This document shows positions 26,201-38,648 of a DNA stretch of 64,000 nt, one piece after another (the first letter of the stretch is position 1; each line of letters starts with the position of its first letter). The stretch comes from Stropharia rugosoannulata (lineage: Eukaryota > Basidiomycota > Agaricomycetes > Agaricales > Strophariaceae). The stretch covers positions 434,001 through 498,000 of the forward strand of contig JANCIK010000004.1 in NCBI GenBank assembly GCA_028532985.1. The letters are read 5' to 3'. The translations under genes were made by a program, and so were the position numbers. The notes below the pieces were generated by a model. It had not been told where the DNA came from. It was given only the letters and a program-made list of their open reading frames with translations, and searched no databases.

Positions 26201-29200
26201 CTGATTTGATCAGATGTTCTACAAAAGATGAAGTCGGCGAGGCGTCGTATAGATAGCTCAAAGTACAGACGGAAATGACGCCTCGGGCGGTTCTTCTTAT
26301 CTTCGAGCTCAGGATATGTCGGGCTATCTACAGCTTTCAACATGAGGCATCTGATATCGACATTGCCCACAGGCGGGAGAGTCGGGGAAACCAGTTGGGT
26401 TTCTCCGCCAGGTGAGGCAAATCATCCCATCGGGACATGTGCCTCTTCCGCACGATCGATTGCGGGGAAAGTAACCGAGTACCCGAAATAGATCCCGGGC
26501 TCACTGAAGCTCATTGGAAAGTTATAGATAACCGTCGCGCTATTCGTGCGCAGGGTCATACGAGTAAAATGCCTAGCATTAGATGCGATGGCCAAGAATT
26601 AAAGCTCTACTACTCATTTTACAGTCATTAGCCTTACAGTTGGCTGACGTCTAAGAATTTTGGAAAAGCTGATGTCTAGCCTCTGGTTATACTGGAAGAA
26701 CGCGACGAGCGTATGCTTTTAAGAGCTTCTAGGCGTAGGCCAAAGGTAATCAATTTTCTCTAGGCTTAATATACTCATGTCTGCGCTGCATGATGCGTGG
26801 CGTGACGCGCAAACCGCGAGTCAGTGATAACTTTAAGGGAGAGAACGCACTGCGCAGTGTGCGTCTCTCGAGCTTGATACTAATAGACAAGAGGTTAGCG
26901 GTAGTAGCCGGTAGTAGCAGGGATGTTCACAGGTTGAGATTTCATCCCAGGATTCTACAGTTAGTATGAGCTGGGCCAGCCGTTACCACACTGCGGCGGT
27001 TCGCTGGTATGCATGGCTCGCTCCATAGATTAGCCACGAGCAAAGCATGCTTAAGCAATATGATGAGGGTCTATATCTGCTCCATCGTTAACTTTCTATA
27101 CACATCCGACAATCATAAATTTCATGATATTAACCAAGTGGTAATCACCCAGGTATGTGCATAAAGTTCCTAAAGGGTATCGGGAATGGTCATGCACTTC
27201 GCAAGCCCCAGAAAAAACGAGTATTGTCCGCCTCGCCACATAAACATGGACGCTCACAAGACGACTGGTGCGCTGTCTGGATTTGCTTCCGAAAGACAGA
27301 AAACGACAGAAGAAATTCCATCCGTACCGTGAAGTGACCGTCGGGCCAAGTAGCCGCGATTTTGTACTGCTGATTTTCGGGTATTTACGCCTTCTCTCTA
27401 CCCAGTCATATCGGAGACTACACGAGCCGCAGACAGAGCCGGATCTAGGTCCGTGAGATTAAAATGTACATCATTCATTATTATAATAGGGAAATTGCTC
27501 AGTCAAATATAGCGTTCACCGGTGCGGGAGAGGCGAGGGACGAGCGCGGTCATAATGCCGTCATGAATAACGCAAGACGAAGTGCAATAATCCTACTACG
27601 GAAGTGTGCGTCACGAAATAGTATTTCAATTACCTCATCTCTCTTGAATATTATGATGTTATACGTTCACTTACTTGCAACGCCAAAGATTCAAACAAGC
27701 ATTTTCTTCACGGTCGATTGACCATCAAAGCGCTTAGACTCTAAGTTGGTGGGCGAGACTGTAAGTAAACTTCTCAATATTCAACTCTCTGTTTCTGTTG
27801 AGCTCACAAAACAATAGGTGTTCTACGCAAATCCAAAACCTGCTCTCAATAGCTTCTCGCTGTAACCTCGGAACGTCCAGCGCGCCTCGTTGCAAGCTCA
27901 CCAGCAATGGCGTCAGCGAGTGACGGCATCCCTCCGCTTGCCTTCTAAATGTTTCTCGACATCAACGTGCGTGAACGCTCGCCCACGCGTTGAATCGCTT
28001 GCATACGGAACGGATGCACGAGCCGGTGTTCAATATTAAGGCGCGTCATGCATGTATCCTCCGATACGTGAGCTGATGATTCTCGAACTATACACAATCG
28101 GAATTACAAAGGACTTATCTGACTGATTGTAGATCCAAGCTCCGTACTTGAGCGATGTATGCTGCATATGCGGATTTGAACTGCACATTACATCGTCCGC
28201 AGCCCCCATGATCCAGGCGAATATACAATTGAAATAAATCAAGAACACTTAGAGTTGGTACAGCAAGTAGCTATTAGAGATTTAAATGCACAGAAGAGAG
28301 AAAATTATTGAAAGGGTATCGTAGATGCAGAATAAAATGCATTAGAAAGCGTGCCACTCGGCAAATCCTAATGGGAAATAAAACGACATAAGTGATGTTT
28401 CGTCTGGCTTGAAATACGTTGGAATATTGCATTCTCTAAAAGCACTAGCTCACCTTTATTATTGTTGAGGATACAAGAAGATCAGTAGCTCAGCTAGTTT
28501 GGGGTAGTAGAGTTGCCAACCCCCCTGCCTCCAGTAAAGCCAGTATCACGGTCCCTTAAGCATACAGGAGGAAGAGTAATTAAAAGGGCTAGCTTGATGG
28601 TGACTCAGAGGGGAAGGTATGTGCCAGAGTAAATCGTTCACAGACCCGGTGCATAGTCAGATGTCTTTATACCGGCGACCAACAGCTACAAAGCTATACA
28701 GGGTTCCAGGGTTTCAGCAGCTTCCATTGCTTCGAGTGTTACTTTTTCAACGAGTCCCCCACAGTGGATCTCTACATCAGTATTCCAATTTCAGCATGCG
28801 GATAGAAACCTGTGAGATATTAGGACGTAGATCGGTCGTTCGAGCCTCCGCCGTCAGACATCGACCGATAAAATGAGGCAGCATTGCCGTAAACGAAGGC
28901 TCACCTAACAGGAGCTGAACATGCAGGCATCGTGCTTCGATGTAAGAGGTATCCCCGCCAGAATTGCTAAGGGTCGAGCTCAAGTATGCCATTTTTTTTT
29001 GGCGAGCTCCGTCCAAGATACAGCAGTGCCAGAGAAAGCGCTCCAAACAACGCCAACTATTAGCATTACAGCTGCTGCCAACGGTGTTTTTGTAGAAAAA
29101 GGCCAGACAGATTGATGGTTATTTTCTTTGCTAGAAATTAGTTATTGAGATTGCGTTTTAAATAAAGCAAGATAAACTGACGCATAAAGATATATTACAA

Positions 29201-29264
29201 CTCCAAATGAAAGTAGGGACCAGTGGGATATTTTATGAAGGGTACCCCTGGGTAATGAGCTTCT
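23238..29264 (+). other. Gene-poor region, no supported gene
   Basis: About 6 kb of mixed composition with only short frames. A hairpin-like palindrome sits near 28829-28870 (atcggtcg ... cgaccgat). None of the frames shows a family motif or a consistent set of splice sites. I see no RNA gene. Confidence 0.5.
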
Positions 29265-29640
29265 CTAAGTATGGTGCTTTGCCGCCCTCGGAGAGCCAGT
29301 GGGAGAGAAATGGGAGCATTTAATAGAAATCGTCTCATGGATCGAGAAGACTTCTCTAGTCTGTGGAGTGATATCCAGGATTGTCCAGATTTCCTGTCGG
29401 CCGGATTCCAAGGAAAGCTCGTGTAGACATCTGCAAGTGCCTCGGGCATGCTTTAGTTGACGACAGAAAAAAAGCAGCATACTTGAGCTTCGTGGCGGTC
29501 CTGCGATCGTTAAGAAGAGATAACAAGTATAGTCCGCCACAGAAAACGGTCGGAACCAACAGAAGAAGTGGCCAATGAGGTCTGAAAATGCGTACGTGCT
29601 GCCGGATACAAGCAGCAATAGCTGTAAGTGATTTGCGCAT
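29265..29640 (-). CDS. Doubtful small membrane protein gene
   Basis: On the minus strand an ATG at 29640-29638 opens a frame with a basic start and one clear hydrophobic segment (WPLLLLVPTVFCGGLYLLSLL), as expected of a short single-pass membrane protein. After KL the frame can be joined across a 52-nt GT-AG intron (donor GTATGC, acceptor CTTGCAG) to a second exon ending at 29265. A shorter 32-nt intron ending in CTAAAG would give another tail ending at 29195. No family is recognised and the second exon looks undistinguished, so this may be a decayed gene. Confidence 0.25.
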
Positions 29641-29991
29641 CTGGTGAGAGAATGTTAGTAGAGATGACTCCCACCAGTCTAATCATTTGATAGATCGATG
29701 GCAAGGTGTGCGCCTCAGCTTAACAAGGAAGCAAGCGCCTGGTGGCCATCAACGGCAGGTCGGGCATGAGGCGCACTGAATCATAGGGGAGGTTGTTATT
29801 TATCACCATTAGGCAGCATCGATGTAAGGGTTGAATGGACCAGGCCGGTAATATGCGCCATGAATCAAGGGTGGAGAAATGAGGTCTCCATGAGGAGGGA
29901 ATATGTCGTCAATGTCCAAAAGGACGTATGGGGCGCGACTCCAGAGGAACCTCCCACTTCGAATAGGCACTTCTACCATAGTTTGTTGGTC

Positions 29992-30034
29992 CCATCCCAA
30001 TAATATTTTGGGCCAAATCTACTTGAATCAGGTA
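29992..30034 (+). repeat. Inverted repeat arm A
   Basis: Matches the reverse complement of 30662-30704 at 36 of 43 positions. Six of the seven differences are transitions. The core TTTTGGG, CAAATCTACTTG and CAGGTA blocks are identical. It could be the remnant of an inverted duplication containing an exon end (CAG followed by GTA). Confidence 0.55.
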
Positions 30035-30661
30035 CTATATTCTCTACCCGTCTTGCATGTGCCCTACCGCCAGGCAAGACTAAAGCATTAAAATTTGAAA
30101 AGAGCAATTTCGAGAGCAAAATTGGTATCACAGCAAAATGACCGCGGGATAGGGTGGCAAATTAATCTGAAGAAAGAAACGAGTGAATCAACCCACAAAT
30201 GAAACTTACTGCTTTCTACGCCCCCGTGAATCCTTTGAAAATCGCCACTCTCGAGGGTAGTAATAAATTAGGACTCGGGGCTTATTCTTCAATGTGAATG
30301 TGCCTTTAAAATATTGCATTAATGCCGACCAACGCGTCTTGTCTGCAGGTATAGTCTTGGGAACAAGCGTTAAACAGCCTATAAAGGTTTAAGAAAATAA
30401 CCAATAATGTAGCTCAGGTACTTGCTGTTACTAATCACAATGTTGTGATTGCCCAAGACTTTATCTACTAGATCCCAGATGCTTGATCGTGTTGCAGGTC
30501 TCTGCAGGCATATTATTGATTACAAAAAAAATGCATTAACAAGCTATTACGCACTTTGTCCACATATTGGCACCAAGTCCAGTCGTTTAACAAGCATACA
30601 TCCGCGCGTGGAAACTACGTATTGTCAGCATGAGGATCAATGACGGCGATTTGAAAGAGTA

Positions 30662-30704
30662 TACCTGGTCCAAGTAGATTTGACCCAAAAGGTTGTTAGG
30701 ATGG
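30662..30704 (-). repeat. Inverted repeat arm B
   Basis: Partner of 29992-30034, in opposite orientation about 630 bp away. Confidence 0.55.
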
Positions 30705-30758
30705 AATAATTGCTATAGAACAGTATAGGACAAGGATCTTTAGCGGCGATTATGATAG

Positions 30759-32067
30759 TCATAGAAACTGGATACTTGCCCTTTCCTTTTCGCCTAGTCC
30801 CGTTTCCACCAGAATATCCTCTGGAAGAACCAGCCCAAGCGGCGTGGCAATCATATCGACAACGCGCTCATAGAATGGTTTTCTCCCGTATATAATACTG
30901 GCAATACTGTAGCGATATTTTCGAAAAGATTCTGGCACGTTCTCTGCCCACTTCTGGGAGCTAAGCGACATTCGTATCCCGCGAATAAAAATGCATTGGT
31001 TCCAGGTAGTAGAGTCTTCGATAGGCTCGTCGAACCCTTTGTCAAAACCTTTAGGGAAGTACTTATACAAGTCATAGAATGAATGGAAGTGATTCATTTC
31101 CGCATGAGGGGGTAACGTCCACGCTTGACGAGCGATGGGGTTCCGAATGTACTGCATTCTCGTTGTCCTGCCGACTTTGCTTCGAACATTCGTAAAGGCA
31201 GCAGTAGACCACTCCTTCGTTTTATCGCACCCGGTGACGACCATTAAAGAACCATTCGCACCAGGTCCAAAGTTTCTGCGCTTCCAAGCATACTTATACC
31301 AGCGGGAGGTGTTGCGCTGAATGTATCCAAGAATCCGGTCCGTGCTTATGAGATCTTGCCTTGAGGCTCCGTCAGGCAATATAAGAATGCCCCCTTCATT
31401 TGCTCTTGATACAAACTTAAACTCACTAACAATCATATTAGATGAATATTAGCATGGTAAGAAAGAACGGAATCAGGACTTACAGTGGATCCTGGCGATG
31501 TTTTGTAATGTGAACACCTTTGCTACAGAGTACAGTTCCTGGCTTGAAGAATTTTGGTATAAAGCGGATTTCGGAAACATCGGGAGGCTCTATGTGACGA
31601 AAGCCTTCTGGAACGCGAGGCGCGTGTACTGGATCATCTGGCGGACAGAATATATTAAACATAAAGATAAAAGTCCCTGATTCATCCACCACCCCTACGT
31701 CCCCAATGGCAACTCCGTTCCGTAAATGTCTAGCATTCCTGGGGAAATTTCCTTGAGGGGACCATAGTGGAAAACCGTGGCCGTGAAACATTAATGAGTT
31801 TGTGTAGGATCGAATAGCGCAATCCCCTGCTTCGGTAGAATATAAGCTAGGAAAGCCATAAATTGAACACATTTCTACTGGCTCGGGCTGACTCGAAGTT
31901 GAAGATGACAACGGATCTGAGGATGCTGAAGTTTCGTGCAATAATGACATAATGTCAGTTAACTTCAAAAAGTGAAGATGAGTGTGGACGAAAGGATTTC
32001 CCAAGCAAGTTCGTTGCCTACCGAAACCATTCACCCTCACGTTCAAAATGTTCACACGGTTAAACAA
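30759..32067 (-). CDS. Uncharacterised agaric 'VTGCDK' family protein (about 416 aa)
   Basis: Two exons on the minus strand: 31484-32067 and 30759-31425, joined by a 58-nt intron (GTAAGT...GTTAG) that restores the frame as DPL-EFKFVS. The product has the order of motifs I associate with a large uncharacterised family of mushroom genomes: a G/F-rich block (YGFPSLYSTEAGDCAIRSYT) near residue 70, IGDVGVVDESGTFIFMFNI near 125, LILPDGASRQDL near 210, the diagnostic VVTGCDKT near 260, and IFIRGIRMSLSSQKW near 340. No known catalytic triad, signal peptide or TM segment is seen. The start at 32067 gives MFNRVNILNV, which resembles N-termini in the family; MSLLHETSASS at 31950 is the alternative. Function unknown; frequently multicopy in agarics by my recollection. 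Confidence 0.75.
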
Positions 32068-32272
32068 CGGTTAAATATTAAATGATGGACCAGCCGAGCT
32101 TACGGATAGTTCCTGCAGTGAGAGATTGAATTGAGATTGAATGCATAAGATTGGCGCAAGACAGTTAAACGTTAGCAAGTTCCGCCTCGCTGCGCTGCAG
32201 CTTAGGTCGTACACAGTAGACAAGGTAGTAGTGGTAGTAAATGATGTTTTGTGAAGTAATTGTGAATAGCAT

Positions 32273-32997
32273 CTAATTTCTTTTCAAAGCACAACGATGA
32301 TATGTATATTCATGTACGAAACTTGAAGGCAGTTTTAAGACAGTGTTTCCAGCACTTGAGACTCCTACGTTGTCAAATTCGTTTTCCAGTTCAGCATCAC
32401 CGAATGCTAAGTAACTTCATGGTAACTTAATCAAAGTAATCTACTAATGCGGATTCGCGAGGGATTCATATTAACTTCAATTTGGTTGTTAGTATCTGAT
32501 AGCAGTCGATAGATGGTTAGTTATCCAGAGGTCCTATGCAAAAATGAAATACTTACCACGACGACCCCTCTTCTTCCGATAAGTTGTTCTGCTCAGCGTC
32601 ACTGAGAACCCCGATCATATAATCTACCATGACTCCCGGGTTCATAGTGTCTTCCGTTTCGCTGTTGCCTGATATTAGTTGATAGACCATATTAATTTCC
32701 AGCAGTTCTTTTCAAGAAATGTTGTACTTACCACGAAGGTTTTTCTTCTTCATGGTTTGCCTTGGTAGTAGGTGAAGGAAATTCCTCAAAACGGATTTGA
32801 TGGTATCGCCAGTGGCTGCTATTCCAGACGATTTCGATTTTGAAACAGTGGCATCTCCTTTTTCATCTTCTACAGCAGTAGTACGGATGCTCACCTTGCT
32901 TGAAGCTCGAGAATCGGTGTTGCCAATAGATAAGGTGGCCACAGAGGAAGGAACTTGTAAATAAGGATTTGGCGCGATATCAAGTTGGAATCGAGTC
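32273..32997 (-). CDS. Partly readable multi-exon gene, acidic/Ser-rich product
   Basis: Three minus-strand exons can be read: 32732-32997 (after an acceptor TCTAG), 32557-32668, and 32273-32406 ending in TAG. The first intron (63 nt, GTAAGT...ATCAG) joins smoothly. The second donor (TG then GTAAGT) leaves phase 2 while the last exon needs phase 1, so a small exon is missing from my model or a frameshift exists. The product has a basic cluster (MKKKNLRG) and two similar acidic stretches, VLSDAEQNNLSEEEGSS and FGDAELENEFDNVGVSS, suggesting an internal exon duplication. No ATG is found in the first exon, so the start lies further upstream (above 32997). Family not recognised; it may be a pseudogene. 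Confidence 0.35.
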
Positions 32998-34419
32998 CTA
33001 GATTATGTGACCCTAAATAATCTTAGATAGATAGTAGATCATGCTACGTTATGATACTTTGCAGTGTTATGGATGAGAAGCAGAGAGATTGAAGTGACAG
33101 AAGAATAGTAGTGGACTTGCTACTTGTGTCACTGATCCCAGCGATTGCCCGCCGGGAAATCCGTCAAAGATACCTGAAAAGACCTGCGAAGTAACAATGA
33201 TCAGACACGATAGGGAGTGGAGTCACCTGGGAGTGCACATAGAGAGCTTGTAATCAGTCATCGACCGGAGTTGACTAGCTCTTCTGCATTGTATATCGGA
33301 TACAGACATATGATGGTGTTAAGCAGCAATGATGATAGGTAGCACACAGATTAATTCTGTAGATGATGATGAAGGTCAGTCATTTTGCGTAAAAGACGGA
33401 TTAAAGAAGAAAAACCCGCAACGGACATTAACTTGAGCGTGATGTCGGTGATATTCGGCTGCTTGCAAAGGACGCGTTGTCAGTCATGAGTACTTGAGTA
33501 CTTGAGTTCCCAACAAAGGATGCTGTTCTACCTGATTATTTCCGTTATTCGCGCGCGGAACAATCATGAACGCAAGGTGAACGTCAACTTGTCCGAAAAT
33601 GCCGAGCTCCCATTATTTGGCAGCATAGCAGGTGTCGGCTCGAACGTATCATCTGTAACCATCGTGGTTGAGGCGAGGTTTCATTTCCACTAAATTATCA
33701 AAGGTTAGCTTCCAAATGTGAGCCAGCTTGGGATTACACTACAAAGTCCTCTTCGTCGAAGCAAGGTTGCCAGAAGACTTAGAATTCCAGTGATAACGGG
33801 CTCTGAGCTTTAAGCCCATATATATGCTTATAGATGATTGCGAAATCCAGGAGCACCGTATTGTCCGTTGCTACAGCATAACACCGCCCAAGAAACGAGG
33901 CCAAGAACAATAAATGGAATACAAGCCGCATTTAGTCACCTAAAGGACAGTATAATTGCTTATGAGTAGTTGCATAGGCTATTGGATAACAAGTTATGTT
34001 TAATTCCGGACATACATATTCGGGTCCCAGTATAAAGAGGGGGGCAGCAACTGGAATCGCGATGGCACAATGAAGATATTGAGGGCTAGCGGTACCTAGA
34101 TGGTCAATCCATAGATAGTGGATCGGTAAAAACTGTGTGAGCCCGAGCATACTTTGAGAGAGAAAGATGAGCGTCGAGGCTTATGGGAAGAAAGGACACA
34201 GAACTTGATGATAATTTCAAGAAGCGAATGCGTCGCGAGATAGCGGAACTTGACATTTTCCACCGTAAACCTGTGCAGCTCGGTCTGCCTACTATTCCCT
34301 CCATATATATCGAATGAACAGCATGTTTAACGAAGACATTTACATGCCAATAGGTTCTGCAACTGTCTGATGTCGAAATTCGAGGGGTTCCTGTTGTCCT
34401 TTTACGATTACTGCGAATG
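32998..34419 (+). other. Intergenic stretch
   Basis: Probably contains the unresolved 5' end of the gene ending at 32273 and the 3' flank of COX16. Short frames at 33502-33693 and 33932-34150 have no family features. Nothing else is seen. Confidence 0.45.
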
Positions 34420-34883
34420 TCATGCGGCTTTGGAAGGCGGCTCCGTAGGAGGTACACCCCATTCTGGAACGCCTTTAGGACGTTCAATCCGCTTCGGTTC
34501 CCACTCTTCATCAGAAGCAGCGCTAAGACGCTGTCGATATATCCAATCAGAAAAAGAACGAAGGTCAAGGCTAGCAACGCACGAAATATTCTTCACGAAT
34601 GTCGAATTTCTTCCTGTTCTTGTCCAATCTCAGTTCCTGTTCTTTTGACACCTAAAATACGAGTTATATACAAATTTGAAGAATTTTTAGAGATGATACC
34701 TACATGCTTGACTTTCTGGTCATGCATATCGTATCGGGTTTGAGTAAACGCGGTCATTCCAAACGAAGCGCCGACAATGACCAAAACAAAAGGAATACCG
34801 AATAGACTAGGGTGTTTCCTGACAAGTCTATTCATTTTCGAGTGCTCGTTCGGGCGATAGGGCTGAGATGCAAAGACCGCCAT
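34420..34883 (-). CDS. COX16: Cytochrome c oxidase assembly protein Cox16 (119 aa)
   Basis: Three exons: 34704-34883, 34583-34651 and 34420-34530, with 52-nt introns (GTAGGT...TTTTAG and GTGCGT...GACAG). All junctions keep frame and the three parts match the family end to end. Cox16 is a small inner-membrane mitochondrial protein that helps insert the Cox2 copper site during complex IV assembly. Visible features: a short basic N-terminus (residues 1-25, RKHPSLFG), one TM helix (about 26-45, IPFVLVIVGASFGMTAF), the conserved TQTRYDMHDQKVKHVSKEQE block at the matrix/IMS border, the RKKFDIREEYF motif, and the C-terminal EEWEPKRIERPKG signature. Length is normal for fungi. It is divergent from ADE12, with 339 bp between start codons. 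Confidence 0.95.
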
Positions 34884-35222
34884 GTTTCACGGCCCAAAGG
34901 TAGATATAATGACAAAAGAAAGTAAAAGCAAGATTGAAAGTAACTGTCGAGAGTTGAGAATAGTTCAACAGTAATCACGGACGAAGCGTCATACCGGCAG
35001 TTCCCGAAGTTTTTGTCGGGCCGTAAATTGCCGTCGGCTAGGTGCGGGTGATCGACATTTTCCGCTTGCTGGCGCAAAGATAAAATGTTTGTTTCCTCCG
35101 CTCTCGTTAGGAGGCTTTTCTCTTGTATCTTGCGCTTGCAGATACTCATACCTGACAATATCTCACATACCGCCGTATATAGTGTGTGATATAATAATCG
35201 TATTTAACATAAACACAGCGGA
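34884..35222. promoter_or_regulatory. Shared divergent promoter region of COX16 and ADE12
   Basis: These 339 bp lie between two start codons pointing away from each other, so both promoters must be here or in the first introns. Short frames inside do not look coding. No clear TATA element is identified for either gene. Confidence 0.5.
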
Positions 35223-36773
<1,551 letters not shown>

Positions 36774-36930
36774 GTCGTCGCGGATATATCATCATTTATA
36801 TCGCCATTAATATCTAGTAAACGGACTACAAACTATTAAAGCTACTGTATGTAAGTCAATAGGTACGGGGGTTAGATAGAGAAATAATCAGAACCAACTC
36901 AACAGCGCACGAGAGACCGCAGCGGACACT

Positions 36931-37887
36931 TCAGTACGAGACGCTGATTGTTTTATTTCCGTATTTCTCCCAGTTTTTCGTTACGGCTTCGAAGATAAAG
37001 TGGGCTACATCCTTTCGTGAAATATCCCACCCCCCACTGGGCCCTTCGACGGCGCGATACGGCAAATGCCCCGGTTTGGCACTGTCCGCCTTGCAGACCC
37101 CGTCGATCAGAATACTTGCACGTAGGACCATTGCATTGTTTAGTGTGCCGGGGGTCGGTAGCCCTTCGCGCTCTTTCCAGCCCTCCCCCAAAATCTCGAC
37201 GGCAGGCTCGCCGTCCTTCGGGTTCCACTTCCAGCCTGCGCAGTGCGCAATGACACGCTCCATACCGAGCTTGTCTTTCAACTGCTCGCTGATTAGATAG
37301 CCATACAGCGGACGCAGGGCGAATGGAGTCTTCTTGCGCGAAGACGCGGAGACGCCTGTCGAGGACAGCGCAATGAACTTGGGGAGCGGCCCGTCCTTGG
37401 GCATCTCGCAAAGCACATTTTGTACACAACTGGTGACAAGGTCGACCTTGTCCATCACCATCCCTTTCGTGAGGCTAAATCCTGCGCTCCCATCTGAGGC
37501 ATAATTTAGTGAGGGTCGGCACTCTAAGAGTAAGCAGCTACGTACTGAAGCCCACAGTAAAGAGTACAAGGTCGACGGGCGCCTCTTCGGAAGCTTTAGC
37601 CCAGGCCTGGCGCACGTCCTCCGCAATGAGCGCATCACCTTTGACCAGTTGAGCCTTGCCTGTCTTAACATATTTTGCGATTTCCTCGTCGTTATCGAAG
37701 ACATCGGGCGAGCGGAGGAGGAATGTTACTCGGGCTCCTGCATCTGAAGAAACACAGACATGCAGTCGACTTGTCAGTAATATTCTATGTAAATAAATGG
37801 GATTAACATGATCTTACTGAGGAATCGTATGCACGCATGATAGCCAATGTTGCGAGATGAACCGAATGTGAGGATATTTGAAGCCAT
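36931..37887 (-). CDS. NAD(P)-binding Rossmann-fold protein, NmrA-/SDR-like (276 aa)
   Basis: Three exons: 37818-37887, 37546-37743 and 36931-37493, with introns of 74 and 52 nt that keep frame (FL-NAGARV and GF-NGSAGF). The protein starts MASNILTFGSSRNIGYHAC, a dinucleotide-binding loop of the atypical GxSxxIG kind, followed by a beta strand with a basic residue (VTFLLRS) that would contact NADP phosphate, and DLVLFTVGF, the usual strand at the end of the first half. FIALSSTGVS and YGYLISEQLKDKLG (Tyr/Lys-like spacing) occupy the positions of the SDR active region, and ISRKDVAHFIFEAV is the typical C-terminal motif. Substrate cannot be deduced. Related proteins act as redox sensors or oxidoreductases in the cytosol. 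Confidence 0.85.
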
Positions 37888-38648
37888 TTAGAATTCAAAG
37901 TAAAGAGCTGATTTGGCTGAAGACTTTTCTTGCAGGAACTTGCTTTTCATTGTCACCGCACAAGCCTAGTATTTATATTCTTCCACCTGCTAAACGATCG
38001 TCCATTCATGCCACGTTTACAGATACATGTCAATCGATACTGATTGTCCCCCATTGTCGGTCGGAGCGCCTTCCACCGGCTCAGGAGCAAAGCTATACAA
38101 TTTTTTAGTACTTTGCCAGTTACGCCCGCGGAGTATAGTTAGCTATAAATAGATCGCCAGTGCTATGTGTCTGTCAAGCTGGATATGTTAATCTGAATAC
38201 TGCGGCCGGGGATGTACGCGTACAGAGATCAGCGCTGATAGGCCTCTCCGCTGTCAGATAAAACATAGATAAAACTGCGACAGACCTGGTGAATGAGCAA
38301 CACCGACATCTGTTCAATGGGTAACAATCAAAGCCTGGGACAAATGCGCGGGTGACCTTCCGGAACATACAAAGCGGTGTGAAAGCGGTGCTGTTAAAAT
38401 TGATTTAGACCGTGAATCATGGACTAGTATAATCCTTTTGGTGAGCAGCGGTCAAGCAAAGTTTGGCATGGTCACCACTACATATAGTTCTATAACAGTT
38501 TGGGACCTTTTTTCCATCCATCACGGTGTTGAAATTGACACGTAAAACTAATTCTAGCTCTCTAGGTACTGTGCACTGGTCACCACGCAAATCTTTCACT
38601 ATTAGAGCTCAGAGAGATATATTACCTTGAAAACCGCGCTGAGTGCTT
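37888..38648 (+). other. Intergenic stretch
   Basis: About 760 bp between the start of the NAD(P)-binding gene and the end of the minus-strand MYND gene. It must hold the promoter of the former (minus strand). No gene or repeat is seen. Confidence 0.5.

Larger units (their letters stand above)
29641..30758 (+). other. Intergenic stretch with an inverted repeat pair
   Basis: No complete gene is seen. It carries the 43-bp inverted pair listed separately (29992-30034 and 30662-30704) and a small perfect palindrome at 30433-30450 (AATCACAA TG TTGTGATT). A 63-codon minus-strand frame at 29809-30000 contains YVLLDIDDIFPPHGDL, which looks coding-like but could not be joined to anything. Confidence 0.45.

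Noticed and set aside
28485..28560. TAGCTCAGCTAGTTTGGG, resembling a tRNA D arm
   Set aside because: No TTCRA-type T arm or complementary acceptor stem follows within tRNA distance.
29809..30000. Minus-strand frame with YVLLDIDDIFPPHGDL, reminiscent of the DIDDIF word of heparan deacetylases
   Set aside because: Only one short word is similar, no flanking exons fit, and the resemblance is too weak to name a family.
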